DNA of 58,473 nt from contig JAHEJM010000009.1 of NCBI GenBank assembly GCA_024638815.1, forward strand, positions 12,372 to 70,844. Direction: 5' to 3'. The translations under genes were made by a program, and so were the position numbers. Numbering within the stretch: the first letter of the stretch is position 1; every line of letters starts with the position of its first letter. The notes under the pieces were generated by a model that worked only from the letters and a program-made list of their open reading frames with translations, was not told the origin of the DNA and did no database searches. Positions 46,673 to 55,667 of this stretch are shown piece by piece. The DNA is from Acidimicrobiales bacterium. GTDB lineage: Bacteria > Actinomycetota > Acidimicrobiia > Acidimicrobiales > SZUA-35.

Positions 46673-46980
46673 GTGCGGCGAGACGGTGCTCGCCACCCCG
46701 AGTTTGGCCTCCGGCCAAACGTCGCCGAAACTTGCCAAATCGTGAACATCCAAGCGGCCAAGCAAAACCAGTGCGGCGAGACGGTGCTCGCCACCCCGAG
46801 TTTGGCCTCCGGCCAAACGTCGCCGAAACTTGCCAAATCGTGAACATCCAAGCGGCCAAGCAAAACCAGTGCGGCGAGACGGTGCTCGCCACCGGCCGAG
46901 GACGGCTTGAGTTTGGCCTCCGGCCAAACGTCGCCGAAACTTGCCAAATCGTGAACATCCAAGCCCCCAAGCGAAACTAG
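46673..46980 (+). repeat. dispersed hairpin repeat, three tandem copies (A, B, C)
   Basis: Copies A (46673-46770) and B (46771-46868) are identical 98-bp units; C (46869-46980) has a 15-bp insertion and a different end. Each unit has a GGCGAG/CTCGCC hairpin, a GTTTGGCC-TCC-GGCCAAAC hairpin and the core with ACTTGCCAAATCGTGAACAT, then CCAAGC twice and AAACYAG at the end. The array fills the gap between the F420 oxidoreductase and the AI-2E-type gene. Confidence 0.95.
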
Positions 46981-47046
46981 GTGGGACTCCCGGGCCCGCG
47001 ACCATCGGTCGACCCCCTCGGCCCTGAAAGACGAGTGGCACGAATC

Positions 47047-48327
47047 GTGGAAACCGTTGACAAACCCGATGCGCTGATGAACCGAAGCCTGACCATCCTG
47101 CTCACCGTGGCGGCGACCATGATTCTCATCGCCGGCATGAGGGCATTCGGCTCGTCCCTCGGCCCCATCTTCCTGGCCCTGGTGGTGGTTGTGGTGGTGA
47201 GCCCGGTCTACGGGCTCATCCGCCGCACCGGCATGCCGCCGCTGGTGGCGACCGTGGGGCTGTTCGCCACCGCTTTCGGGGCGCTGACGGTGATGATGCT
47301 GGCCCTCATCTGGACCGGTACGGAGCTGGTTCGGCTGCTCACCAGCGATGAGTACACGGACAAGCTGGTGGAGGTCCAGCACAGCATCGAGGACCAGCTG
47401 GCAGCCTGGGGTTACACCGGTGAAGACCTCGGCGATGCGGTGGCGACCATCGACCTCAACTCTGTTGCCGGTCAGGTGACCTCGGCCCTGTCCAGCCTGC
47501 TCAGCATCAGCGGCGCCATAGGTCTGGTGCTCATCACCATGCTGTTCATCGTCATGGACGCCGGGCGTTTCATGACCAACCTCGATCATGTGGCCCGGGT
47601 TCGACCCCATGTGGCCACCGCCCTGCAAGGTTTCGCCAAGCAGACCAGGACCTACTTCGTGGTCTCCACCGTCTTCGGACTCATCGTGGCCGGGCTCGAT
47701 GTGGCGGCCCTGCTCGTTCTCGGTATCCCGCTTCCCTTCGTCTGGGGAGTGCTGGCCCTCATCACCAACTACATCCCCAATATCGGCTTCCTCCTCGGTC
47801 TTGCCCCGCCGGCGACCCTGGCCTTCTTCGAAGGAGGTTGGCAGCTTTCGTTGTGGGTCATCGTGGTCTACACGGTGTTCAACGTGATCGTGCAGTCGGT
47901 TATTCAGCCCAAGATCGTCGGTGACGCCGTCGGGTTGTCGGCCACCTTGACCTTCGTGTCGTTGATCTTCTGGGGCTGGGTGCTGGGTGCGCTCGGCGCC
48001 CTCCTGGCCGTGCCCATGACCCTGCTGGCCAAGGCGCTGTTGATCGACAGCGACCCCTCGACCCGCTGGGCCGACCCGCTGATCTCTCTCGGCCGGATCC
48101 AGGACGCGGATTCGCCCGACACATTCGACTTCGCAGCGGCCGACGACGACCTCGACGGGGGCGACCTCGGCGACGTCATCGACGACGTTGAGGTTGGCAG
48201 CGACGACGATCAGGCCGGTGATGACCGCAGCACCGGCCGAGGGGGATTTGGCTCCACGATGTCGCCTCGGGCGACGGCCGGTGCAACCGGACCGCCGGAA
48301 CCGATCTCAGTAGACCGCGTCGAGTGA
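47047..48327 (+). CDS. AI-2E (PerM) family transporter
   Basis: A 426-residue membrane protein with about seven to eight hydrophobic helices: LTILLTVAATMILIAGM, IFLALVVVVVVSPVYGLI, GLFATAFGALTVMMLALIW and others. A periplasmic-type helical loop lies in the middle. The conserved region is FVWGVLALITNYIPNIGFLL and VIVQSVIQPKIVGDAVGLS. The family includes a proposed AI-2 exporter and Na+/H+ antiporters, so the substrate is open. The tail is Asp-rich. I use GTG 47047; a GTG at 46981 directly touches the upstream repeat and lacks a ribosome site. Confidence 0.88.
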   Translation: METVDKPDALMNRSLTILLTVAATMILIAGMRAFGSSLGPIFLALVVVVVVSPVYGLIRRTGMPPLVATVGLFATAFGALTVMMLALIWTGTELVRLLTSDEYTDKLVEVQHSIEDQLAAWGYTGEDLGDAVATIDLNSVAGQVTSALSSLLSISGAIGLVLITMLFIVMDAGRFMTNLDHVARVRPHVATALQGFAKQTRTYFVVSTVFGLIVAGLDVAALLVLGIPLPFVWGVLALITNYIPNIGFLLGLAPPATLAFFEGGWQLSLWVIVVYTVFNVIVQSVIQPKIVGDAVGLSATLTFVSLIFWGWVLGALGALLAVPMTLLAKALLIDSDPSTRWADPLISLGRIQDADSPDTFDFAAADDDLDGGDLGDVIDDVEVGSDDDQAGDDRSTGRGGFGSTMSPRATAGATGPPEPISVDRVE

Positions 48328-49965
48328 GCTCTCGGCGTACTGATTGCGGCACAGGGACCGCTGCAGCTTGCCCGAACTGGTCTTGGGCAACGTGTTGGGC
48401 TTGACCAGCACCACATCACGGCAGGGCACACCGACGGCCTTGAGAGCGATGTCGCTCACCTGGTCCCGCAGCTCCTCGAGACGCTCGGTCAGCCGGGTCT
48501 CGGCCACGACCACAATGTGCTCCTTGCCGTGCCGACCGGCGGCACCGAAGGCGATGACATTGCCGGCCCGGATACCGTCGAGTGCACCCACCGCTCGTTC
48601 GATGTCCTGAGGATAGACGTTGCGGCCACCGACGATGATCAGGTCCTTGATACGCCCGCACATGGCCATCTGACCGTCAACCATGTAGGCCAGATCGCCC
48701 GTCTTGAGCCAGTCGCCGTCGAACAGCTCGGCGTTGGCCTCCTCATGCTGGTAGTAGCCGGGGGTGACGGAGGTGCCCCGAATCTGAAGTTCGCCCACCT
48801 GCCGTTCGGCCACCACATCACCGGTTTCGGGGTCGACGATTCGGAACTCGAGCCCGGGAACCGGGCTACCCAACAGCACGATTTCCCTGGCGTTCGGATG
48901 GTCGGCGGAAACCGGGGTGGCGACATGTTCGGCTTCGAGCAGGTCGCCGTCGATGGTGTCGGTGACGAGACCGGTGCCCGGTACCGGGAATGACCCGGCG
49001 ATGGCGATCTCGGCCATGCCGAACGCAGGGAAGACCGCGCCCGGATCCATGCTGTGCCGCCCGGCGGCCTCGATGAAGGCCCGAACCGAAGCGGGGTCGA
49101 CCGGTTCGGCGCCGTTGAGTCCGATCCGCAGGCTGGACAGGTCCAGCTGGGCATCGCTTCGGTTGAGGGCCCGAGTGGCCAGCACCCAGCTGAAGTTCGG
49201 CCCGGCCGTGGCCGTGGCCTTGTAGGTCGAGATCCACTCCATCCATCGACCCGGCGCGCCGAGGAAGTCCTGGGGAGCCGCCAACACCAGTTCGAGACCG
49301 GTGGCCATGGGCAGGATGCAGAATCCGACCAGACCCATGTCGTGATACAAGGGCAGCCATGACGCCAGCACATCGGTGTCGACGTCGACCTCGGCCGCCT
49401 CGATGATGGCGTCAAGGTTGGCGGCCACCACGTGATTGGGCAGAACCACGCCCTTGGGGTCCGACGTGGAGCCACTCGTGAACTGCATGACGAAAAGATC
49501 GTCCGGGTCGTAGTCGGGGCGCACGAAATCCTGTGCCGTCACCGCATCGTCGGCCATCAGGTCGGCGATGTTGAACAGAGGCGGATCGCCGGGCTTGGCC
49601 TCGACGAACGGGGCAAGGTCGGGGTCCACCAGCACGGCGGACGAGTCGGCGGCGTGAATACGCGTCCTGGTGTCGATGGCAAAATCCTCGAGCGAGGCCA
49701 GCCGCATGGGCAGCGGCAGCACGACCAGGGTCGCCCCGCACAGCCAGATGGCCTGGAACGAGGTGATCAGATCGGGCGTCGTCGGCCCCAGGACGGCGAC
49801 ATGGTCGCCCTGTGTGATCCCCCGCTGTTGCAGCCTGGCGGCCACGACCTTGGCTTCCTCGTGCAATTCGCCCCAGGTTTTGGTCTTCGGCTGCCCACCG
49901 GTCACGAAGGTGATCGACCGATCACCTTTCGCTGCATGCTCGATCCGGCCCACGATGGTGTCCAT
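48307..49965 (-). CDS. fatty acyl-AMP ligase / acyl-CoA synthetase
   Basis: A 552-residue ANL-superfamily enzyme that activates fatty acids as acyl-AMP. The P-loop-like A3 motif is FVMQFTSGSTSDPKGVVLPN, followed by ASWLPLYHDMGLVGFCI, which is typical of the fatty acyl-AMP ligase (FAAL) branch. A5 is FPAFGMAEIAIAGS, A7-A8 WLKTGDLAYMVDGQMAMCGR and A10 LPKTSSGKLQRSL. FAALs normally feed a polyketide synthase or acyl carrier, but none is adjacent. It ends 21 bases inside the opposing transporter gene. No signal peptide. Confidence 0.92.
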   Translation of the reverse strand: MDTIVGRIEHAAKGDRSITFVTGGQPKTKTWGELHEEAKVVAARLQQRGITQGDHVAVLGPTTPDLITSFQAIWLCGATLVVLPLPMRLASLEDFAIDTRTRIHAADSSAVLVDPDLAPFVEAKPGDPPLFNIADLMADDAVTAQDFVRPDYDPDDLFVMQFTSGSTSDPKGVVLPNHVVAANLDAIIEAAEVDVDTDVLASWLPLYHDMGLVGFCILPMATGLELVLAAPQDFLGAPGRWMEWISTYKATATAGPNFSWVLATRALNRSDAQLDLSSLRIGLNGAEPVDPASVRAFIEAAGRHSMDPGAVFPAFGMAEIAIAGSFPVPGTGLVTDTIDGDLLEAEHVATPVSADHPNAREIVLLGSPVPGLEFRIVDPETGDVVAERQVGELQIRGTSVTPGYYQHEEANAELFDGDWLKTGDLAYMVDGQMAMCGRIKDLIIVGGRNVYPQDIERAVGALDGIRAGNVIAFGAAGRHGKEHIVVVAETRLTERLEELRDQVSDIALKAVGVPCRDVVLVKPNTLPKTSSGKLQRSLCRNQYAESSLDAVY

Positions 49966-50061
49966 GCATGATTAGACAGGCCCGATGGGAAAAGGGTTAC
50001 GCGCCGGTAGCTGGAATCCGGACGGTCCGTTGCATCGCCAACAAAAGGTTGGGAGACCGGC

Positions 50062-51372
50062 TCAACGGCCAAAGATGGCTATTTGATTGCCGACCCGACG
50101 GCCGGGATCGGATTGGCCGTTGACCACTCCTCTTCCCTCGATCCACATGGCCGACGAGCCCCCGCCGTCGAGCATCACGGCGTGGCTGGCGCCGAGGTCG
50201 GCCATGAGCGCGGCGGTTTCCGCCCCGGTCATGCCTCTGGCTCGGGAGCTGCGGCCGTCGACGGTGACGAAGATCACAATCTCACCCCCGTGGGCGGCGC
50301 CGATGGCGGTGCGGGGATGACGCCGGATGAAGGTTGGATCCCCGCCGAAGTCGACGGTGATCCGTCCCCTGTCAATCAGGGTGGGATGGCCGGCGACGGC
50401 CTCCATCACCCGCTCGTCGACGGTGTCGTTGACCACGGAGTGGTGTTCGGTGACCAACCGCTGGTCGGCAGTGAAGCCGAACAGGGCCGTGTAGTGATGG
50501 TCGAGCCCTCCGTACACGGCGCCGTCGGCCACGAACGGGCCGTCGAATCCACCCCGGCCGGAGAACCAGTTGGCGTTGATCGCAGCCTGGGCTCCGATCT
50601 CGGCCGCCCACGCTCCCACCCGTGCCGGGGCTCGACCTCCGGGGCTCACTCGGATCCCGGCCGTTTCGAGGTGGTCGAGCATCAGTACGTTGACCCGCTG
50701 GTCTCCGGTCACCCTCGTGCCGTGAGCCAGGTGCGGGGTCACATAGTCGACATCGTCCAACCCGGCGTCGGCCACGAAGCGAAGGTAGCGCTCGCCCGTG
50801 TCGACGTCGTCCGGTTCAACGGTTGACGTCGACATGATCGAATCCGACGAGGTCGAGGATTCCAGGGCCGCCGTCGACGCCGGCGCCGAGCGCGTGGTGA
50901 GGATCTCGGCCGAGGTGGTCGACCCGGTATCGGTCGATGCGGGGTCGGTGGTCGCAACCGACATCACGCCCCGAGCGCTCTGGTGATCGTTCGATGTGGT
51001 GGTTCCGACATCGCCGACCACGGGCGACGGCGGCAACTCGGCGGCGACCGATGCGGAGGCACCGTCGCCCCCAGCCACCACCGGAGCCCTCGGTTCGACG
51101 GTCGGGCCGGGCAGTCGCCCGTGGGCCCGATCGGTTGACACCGAGGTGGCGTTCGGTGCGGCATCACCGGCCGCACGGTCGATCACAACGGCGTGCTCGG
51201 GACCGGGACGGCCGGCCACCCTGTCGATGAGGCCGGCCACCACCAAGGCCGAGATCGCGACGACAACCGCCGGCACGAGCATCCTCGTCCGCGGTTCGCG
51301 TCCGCCGGTCGGGTCGTGGTTCGATGAGTTGGGGGGCGCGTCGAAATAGGGCCTCTGCAGGCCGTCCGCCAT
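50062..51372 (-). CDS. phosphodiester glycosidase (NAGPA/DUF2233) family, membrane-anchored
   Basis: A 436-residue protein. After about 30 residues comes one hydrophobic segment (LVPAVVVAISALVVAGLI), then a Ser/Thr/Val-rich linker to about residue 200. The exported C-terminal domain has RVNVLMLDHLE, AAINANWFSGRG, RTAIGAAHGGEIVIFVTVDG, the loop GMTGAETAALMADLGASHAV and MLDGGGSSAM, with VGNQIAIFG at the end. Relatives remove terminal GlcNAc from phosphodiesters in teichoic acids or glycans; the target here is unknown. GGAGGA lies eight bases before ATG 51372. Divergent from the Ser/Thr-rich gene, with a 297-bp gap that holds no gene. Confidence 0.9.
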   Translation of the reverse strand: MADGLQRPYFDAPPNSSNHDPTGGREPRTRMLVPAVVVAISALVVAGLIDRVAGRPGPEHAVVIDRAAGDAAPNATSVSTDRAHGRLPGPTVEPRAPVVAGGDGASASVAAELPPSPVVGDVGTTTSNDHQSARGVMSVATTDPASTDTGSTTSAEILTTRSAPASTAALESSTSSDSIMSTSTVEPDDVDTGERYLRFVADAGLDDVDYVTPHLAHGTRVTGDQRVNVLMLDHLETAGIRVSPGGRAPARVGAWAAEIGAQAAINANWFSGRGGFDGPFVADGAVYGGLDHHYTALFGFTADQRLVTEHHSVVNDTVDERVMEAVAGHPTLIDRGRITVDFGGDPTFIRRHPRTAIGAAHGGEIVIFVTVDGRSSRARGMTGAETAALMADLGASHAVMLDGGGSSAMWIEGRGVVNGQSDPGRRVGNQIAIFGR

Positions 51373-51669
51373 GTGATCGGTCCTCCGCCGGTTCGAGATC
51401 GGGCCGGCATCAGCCGGAAGACCTAGGTAATCGCACCAGTCGCCTGCTGCCTAGAACAAATATCCCCACTCGTGGCCAATCGACTAGTCCATTCGACCTG
51501 TATCGACACTGCAGTCACGGCACCAGCGGCAATGTTCCACGGCGGTGTCGAAGGTGACCGCCGGGTCCGACGAAAGGTCCGACGATGGTGAACCGCACCC
51601 ATCATGGTCGCTGTCTGCATCACCATGTTCAGCCGCCGAACATCGCCGCCATCGCGCGAGAGTGGTGGT

Positions 51670-52737
51670 ATGGCAACTCCGCCGAATGAGTTCGTCGACA
51701 CCGGGGATATCCCGGATTCGGCGCGCTCGGTGCTGGAGCCGGAACCCCCCGCCCACCGTGATGGCGTTCCTCCCCCCGGTCACCGATCAACCGAGCCGGA
51801 CCCCATCCTCGACTCGTTACCTCCATGGCTGGCCCGACTGGGCGATGGGTCCTGGCCGGTGTTCCGAGCCGATCAGCTCTGGGGTGTGGTCGCCGCCGTT
51901 CTGCTGATCGTCCTGGTGGTACTCGCCATCCAGCGAGGGCCGATCCTCCCATCGTTCACCTCGGTCGAGAGCGGAGCCCCGGGGTCGGGGACCGAGAGTC
52001 CGGCCGGCCCTGAAGCCGACGGCTCCGAGTTGTCGGCCACCGCCCGTTCCAGCGAACGGCTGGGGGATCCGACCGAGGACGACGATGACGGAGTGGTCTC
52101 GCAGCCGGCCACCGACACCTCCAACGGCTCCAGGGCCAAGATCTTCAGTCGCAGCGGCAGGAAGAAGTCGACGACCACGACGGGCGCGATCGATGGATTG
52201 GCCGACAAGGACGGGGACACCATCGAGTTCGACCCCGACGACGGCCCTGGGGACGGGTCGGTCGACGGGATCCCAGGAGCGGGCGACGGTGTGACCACGC
52301 CGACAACCGACGACGACACCGCCGGTTCGGCCACCACGGCCCGCGACGAGAGGGGCTCGTCCACGTCTCGGCGGTCGACGAGTTCCATCTCGTCGGCCTC
52401 AGCCACCACCCGCCCGACCATCAACACCACCACCTCGACCACCCGTCTTGTCAGCTCCACCGTTCGAACAACCACCCCGACCAAGACGTCATCAACCACC
52501 ACCAGTTCGCCGACGTCGCCCGCCACCACCCGATCGACCACCACCACGACTTCCAGCACCACGTCAACCGTTGCATCCTCGACCTCGTCGACCGCGGTGT
52601 CGACAACGACTTCCACCGCCGTCACCTCATCGACCAGTGCATCGACGACGCCAACCACATCGGAACCGGACGAGTCCGAGCCGGACCCCGACCCCGGTAC
52701 GGCGGTCGCCTCCACCACCCGACGCCCCGTCCAGTAG
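51670..52737 (+). CDS. single-pass membrane protein with Thr/Ser-rich tail
   Basis: A 355-residue protein of unknown function. The N-terminal 75 residues are cytoplasmic and Pro/Asp-rich, followed by a hydrophobic segment (VVAAVLLIVLVVLAIQ), an acidic linker (GDTIEFDPDDGPGDGS) and about 130 residues almost all Thr and Ser. The tail ends EPDESEPDPDPGTAV. It looks like a mucin-type surface protein. The gene at 22292 has the same layout. I chose ATG 51670 over one 66 bases earlier because the earlier stretch has poor composition. Confidence 0.7.
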   Translation: MATPPNEFVDTGDIPDSARSVLEPEPPAHRDGVPPPGHRSTEPDPILDSLPPWLARLGDGSWPVFRADQLWGVVAAVLLIVLVVLAIQRGPILPSFTSVESGAPGSGTESPAGPEADGSELSATARSSERLGDPTEDDDDGVVSQPATDTSNGSRAKIFSRSGRKKSTTTTGAIDGLADKDGDTIEFDPDDGPGDGSVDGIPGAGDGVTTPTTDDDTAGSATTARDERGSSTSRRSTSSISSASATTRPTINTTTSTTRLVSSTVRTTTPTKTSSTTTSSPTSPATTRSTTTTTSSTTSTVASSTSSTAVSTTTSTAVTSSTSASTTPTTSEPDESEPDPDPGTAVASTTRRPVQ

Positions 52738-52767
52738 CACGGCGCCGGCGACGCACCGGCGCCGGGA

Positions 52768-53559
52768 TCAATCGGCGCTGGTTCCGTGCCGGCCTACCCC
52801 CGAGGCGAATCGGCCCGCCCCCTGCATCGTTTCTCCGGTGGCCATCGTCTCCAAGCCCAGCTCGGTCTCCCGGGCCAGGGCCTCGGCCAGCGGCCGGCCC
52901 GATTGCTCGAGCAGGGATCGGCGGTCGCTGCGCAGACAGTGCTGGGGAAGTGCGGCCAACTCCCGAGCCAGGCCCGTCGCCCGGTTCAGGGCCCGTCCCG
53001 GTTCGGCCACCCGATTGGCCAGCCCGATGGCCAGCGCCTCCCGGGCCTCGACCTCACGTCCGGTCAGGACCAGATCAAGCGCCCGGGATTCCCCGATCAG
53101 GCGGGCCAGCCGAACCGTCCCGCCGTCGACCAGAGGCACCCCCCAGCGGCGGCAGAAGACACCGAGCCGAGCGTCGGCGGCCATGACCCGCAGGTCGCAC
53201 CACAGGGCCAGCTCGAACCCACCGGCCACGGCGTAGCCTTCGACGGCGGCGACGGTCGGCTTGGACAGCACCAGTCGGGTCGGCCCCATGGGCCCTTGCG
53301 ATCCCAGGATCTCGTCCGGCGGCACGGCGTGCACCCGATTGCCGCTCCCGGCGGCGATGGCCTTGAGGTCGGCGCCGGAGCAAAAGGTCCCGTCGGCCCC
53401 CGTCAGCACGGCCACCGACAGCTCCGGATTGCTGTCGAACTCCACGAACCGCCGATGGAGCTCGGCCGCAGTGGGCCCGTCCACGGCGTTGCGGGCCCAT
53501 GGGCGATTGAGAGTCACCACCAGCACCGAATCCTGTTGTTCGACCAAGACTGATTCCAT
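52768..53559 (-). CDS. enoyl-CoA hydratase/isomerase (crotonase) family
   Basis: A 263-residue enzyme. It starts VLVEQQDSVLVVTLNRPWAR with NAVDGPTAAELHRRF. The oxyanion-hole segments are GTFCSGADLKAIAAG and VEGYAVAGGFELALWCDLRV. The second catalytic Glu position falls in GVPLVDGGTVRLARLIG, where the usual Glu is replaced, so activity may differ from true hydratases. C-terminal LRSDRRSLLEQSGRPLAEAL forms the trimer helix. ATG 53559 is the family start. It is divergent from the ECF sigma gene across a repeat-rich region. Confidence 0.9.
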   Translation of the reverse strand: MESVLVEQQDSVLVVTLNRPWARNAVDGPTAAELHRRFVEFDSNPELSVAVLTGADGTFCSGADLKAIAAGSGNRVHAVPPDEILGSQGPMGPTRLVLSKPTVAAVEGYAVAGGFELALWCDLRVMAADARLGVFCRRWGVPLVDGGTVRLARLIGESRALDLVLTGREVEAREALAIGLANRVAEPGRALNRATGLARELAALPQHCLRSDRRSLLEQSGRPLAEALARETELGLETMATGETMQGAGRFASGVGRHGTSAD

Positions 53560-53645
53560 GCCTGCACCGTAGTGACCGACCCCGGTGGGAGCCAGCGCGT
53601 CGCACGCTCGACCGGCTCGGCCGCCCCACGACCATTGGTCGAGTC

Positions 53646-53727
53646 TGTCATAGTTGATGTCATAGTCAATGTCCACCTTGATTGCCAAGGTTGACAATCG
53701 TGTTTGATTCACGAGGTTGACTGTCAA
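53646..53727. promoter_or_regulatory. AT-rich intergenic region with clustered TTGA/TCAA palindromes
   Basis: Between the divergent crotonase and ECF sigma genes: direct repeats TGTCATAGTTGA (53646) and TGTCATAGTCAA (53658), an inverted repeat ACCTTG-ATTGC-CAAGGT (53675-53691) and a palindrome TTGAC-T-GTCAA (53717-53727). The composition is unusually AT-rich for this window. It probably contains the promoters and operators of both genes. Confidence 0.5.
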
Positions 53728-53745
53728 GATCAGCTCGATCCGGAC

Positions 53746-54285
53746 ATGAACACCACAATGGCCCCGTCTTCCGCCCCGCCCGAGTTCCGCCAACTGTTCG
53801 AACGGTGCTACCGACCGATCACCGCCTACGTCCGACGGCGCCTCCCCACCGACACCGCCCAGGCCGGCGTCGACGATGCGGTAGCCGATGTCTTCCTCGT
53901 GGCCTGGCGACGTTGGAACGAGGTCTCGGCCATGGCCGAACCTCTCCCCTGGCTCTATGGAGTGGCAGGGAACGTGGTCCGCAACCATCGCCGCAGCGCC
54001 ACTCGCAACCTTCGACTTGTGTCGAAGATGGCCGAAACCACCGACGAGTCTTGGTCGACCCACGACCCTCCATCGGCAGGCGATGGTGACGGTGAGCTTG
54101 CCACGGCTCTGGCCTCACTGTCCGACGACGATCAGGAGATCCTCCGGCTCGTGGCCTGGGAAGGCCTGGACCGACACCAGGCCGCCACCGCCCTGGGGTG
54201 CTCCCCCGACGCCGCCTCCCAACGGCTGAGTAGGGCCCGGCGCCGCCTGGCCGGCGCCCTGGCCGACCGTTCCCTTCTGACCTGA
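53746..54285 (+). CDS. ECF-subfamily RNA polymerase sigma factor
   Basis: A 179-residue sigma factor with regions 2 and 4 only. Region 2 is FRQLFERCYRPITAYVRRRL, then VDDAVADVFLVAWRRWNEV and PWLYGVAGNVVRNHRR. Region 4 is LSDDDQEILRLVAWEGLDRH and AATALGCSPDAASQRLSRAR. ATG 53746 fits the family; a TTG at 53704 would extend into the operator region. The next gene, 27 bases on, encodes a membrane-anchored protein and is probably co-transcribed. Such pairs often work as sigma factor and regulator. Confidence 0.9.
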   Translation: MNTTMAPSSAPPEFRQLFERCYRPITAYVRRRLPTDTAQAGVDDAVADVFLVAWRRWNEVSAMAEPLPWLYGVAGNVVRNHRRSATRNLRLVSKMAETTDESWSTHDPPSAGDGDGELATALASLSDDDQEILRLVAWEGLDRHQAATALGCSPDAASQRLSRARRRLAGALADRSLLT

Positions 54286-54312
54286 CAGCCCTCCCTCGAA
54301 AGCAGGAACCCG

Positions 54313-55398
54313 ATGACCGAGAATTCCAGAACCCCCGCCGACATGAACGGCATCAACAACACCGACGACACCACGGCATGGGTGACCGCCGGCGATCCGC
54401 TGCTGCAGCGTCTTGGCGCCCATGACCCGGTGGCCGGGGGTGAGCTCGACGGCCCCGAGTCGGACCGGGCCCAGGCGATTCTGGCCCGCGTCAGCAGCCG
54501 ACCCGGCGAGTTCAGCCCCTACCATCAACCCGATTCCAGGCCGATGGTCGATCCGGCCGGCGCCGACCGGCGTCAACCGGCACGCCGCTGGCCTTTGGTG
54601 GCGGCGGTGGCCGCCGCTGTGGCCCTGCTCATCGGGGCTGTGGCCACGCTGGCCCCGTCCAATGCCGAACCGGCCGTGGCCGTGGTTCAGGCCGCCGCCG
54701 ATGATACAGCCGGCGCCGAAACAGGACGGGTGGTGACCACGTTCGAGTTGGATGGGCGCAGCGAGGACGAGTCGGGCACTCTGGCCGGAGCCGTCACCAC
54801 CGAGTTCGCCGGTGACGATCTTGCCGTGTCGATCGACATCGACGAGACCCGGTCAACCGAGATCCCGGCCCGAGAGGTGGCCGAGCTGGAGCAGGCCCGA
54901 ACCCGGCTCGTCGACGGTGTGCTCTATGTCGCTCCGGATGGAACCCAGTGGTTTGGCATTCAGGCCCCGGCCATGGTTTCCGACGGCATTGCCCGACTGA
55001 CCGACACCCGGACCATGCTCGACCAGATCAAGACCCTGGTCGAGGTGGAGGAGGTTGGGTCGGCCGGCGTCGACGGCACCGACACCACCCATTATCGGAG
55101 CGAGATCGATCTCGATGACCAGTCGCTGGCCGAGTCGGGCTGGCTGCCGGGCGAAGGCGCAATCGATGTCGAAGCCGAAGGTGTGATCGAGATCGATCTC
55201 TACGTCGACAACGACGGTCTGATGCGCCGGATCGCCCTGAGCGGTGACGTGTCCCCCACCGATCCGACGATCGACGGTGCCGCCACCTTTACCGTGACCA
55301 CCGACTTCGTCGATCTAGGATCCGATATCACCATCGAAGCGCCGGAGGGCGCCGAGATGCAGGAGTTCGGACCCGGCCGTTTCGGCGACGAGGACTAG
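54313..55398 (+). CDS. membrane-anchored protein paired with the ECF sigma factor
   Basis: A 361-residue protein. Residues 1-95 are cytoplasmic and could contact the sigma factor; no zinc-type anti-sigma HxxxCxxC motif is seen. One hydrophobic segment follows (WPLVAAVAAAVALLIGAVAT). The exported part has the pattern of LppX/LprG or LolA-like barrels: RLVDGVLYVAPDGTQWFGIQ, VDGTDTTHYRSEIDLDD, IEIDLYVDNDGLMRRIALSG and TTDFVDLGSDITIEAPEGA. That fold binds lipids in mycobacteria; here the role, and any anti-sigma activity, are inferred from position. The GAAAGCAGGAA purine run precedes ATG 54313. Confidence 0.75.
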   Translation: MTENSRTPADMNGINNTDDTTAWVTAGDPLLQRLGAHDPVAGGELDGPESDRAQAILARVSSRPGEFSPYHQPDSRPMVDPAGADRRQPARRWPLVAAVAAAVALLIGAVATLAPSNAEPAVAVVQAAADDTAGAETGRVVTTFELDGRSEDESGTLAGAVTTEFAGDDLAVSIDIDETRSTEIPAREVAELEQARTRLVDGVLYVAPDGTQWFGIQAPAMVSDGIARLTDTRTMLDQIKTLVEVEEVGSAGVDGTDTTHYRSEIDLDDQSLAESGWLPGEGAIDVEAEGVIEIDLYVDNDGLMRRIALSGDVSPTDPTIDGAATFTVTTDFVDLGSDITIEAPEGAEMQEFGPGRFGDED

Positions 55399-55429
55399 TG
55401 TTCGCCGACGGGGCGCATCACGGCAACTC

Positions 55430-55618
55430 TCCGAGTTGCTTCGAGTTTGGCCTTCGGCCAAACGTCGCCGAGATTTGGCTCAATTGTGAACATCCAAGCC
55501 ACCAAGCGAAACCAGGTACCCCGCAAGCGGCGCCTCAAGTTTCGCTCACGGGAACCGCCCGAGCCCGGCACCGAGACTTGACTCATTCGTGAACATCATG
55601 TTCGCCAAGCGAAACTAG
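55430..55618 (+). repeat. dispersed hairpin repeat, two adjoining copies (D, E)
   Basis: Copy D (55430-55514) has a GCAACTC-TCC-GAGTTGC hairpin, a TTTGGCC-TTC-GGCCAAA hairpin and the core with ATTGTGAACATCCAAGCC and AAGCGAAACCAG. Copy E (55515-55618) begins GTACCCCGCAAGCGGCGCC and ends with GACTTGACTCATTCGTGAAC, ATCATGTTCGCC and AAGCGAAACTAG; it nearly equals copy F at 22189-22291. The pair lies between convergent genes. Confidence 0.93.
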
Positions 55619-55667
55619 TCAACCGGCCCGGGGCCGACGCAGTGGTCCGACACCGGTGGCTGCCGGT

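Noticed and set aside
46673-46980. Repeats as integron attC sites
   Set aside because: The GTTTGGC arm does not fit the GTTRRRY consensus, there are no cassette genes between copies, and no integrase gene is seen.
46583-47628. Long minus-strand open frames through the repeat array that read as proteins with WMFTIWQVSATFG-type segments
   Set aside because: The peptide repeats simply follow the DNA repeats, and the frames also run antisense to well-supported genes.
53704-53745. TTG 53704 as the start of the ECF sigma factor
   Set aside because: It would place coding sequence over the TTGAC palindrome, and the added residues do not match sigma-factor N-termini.
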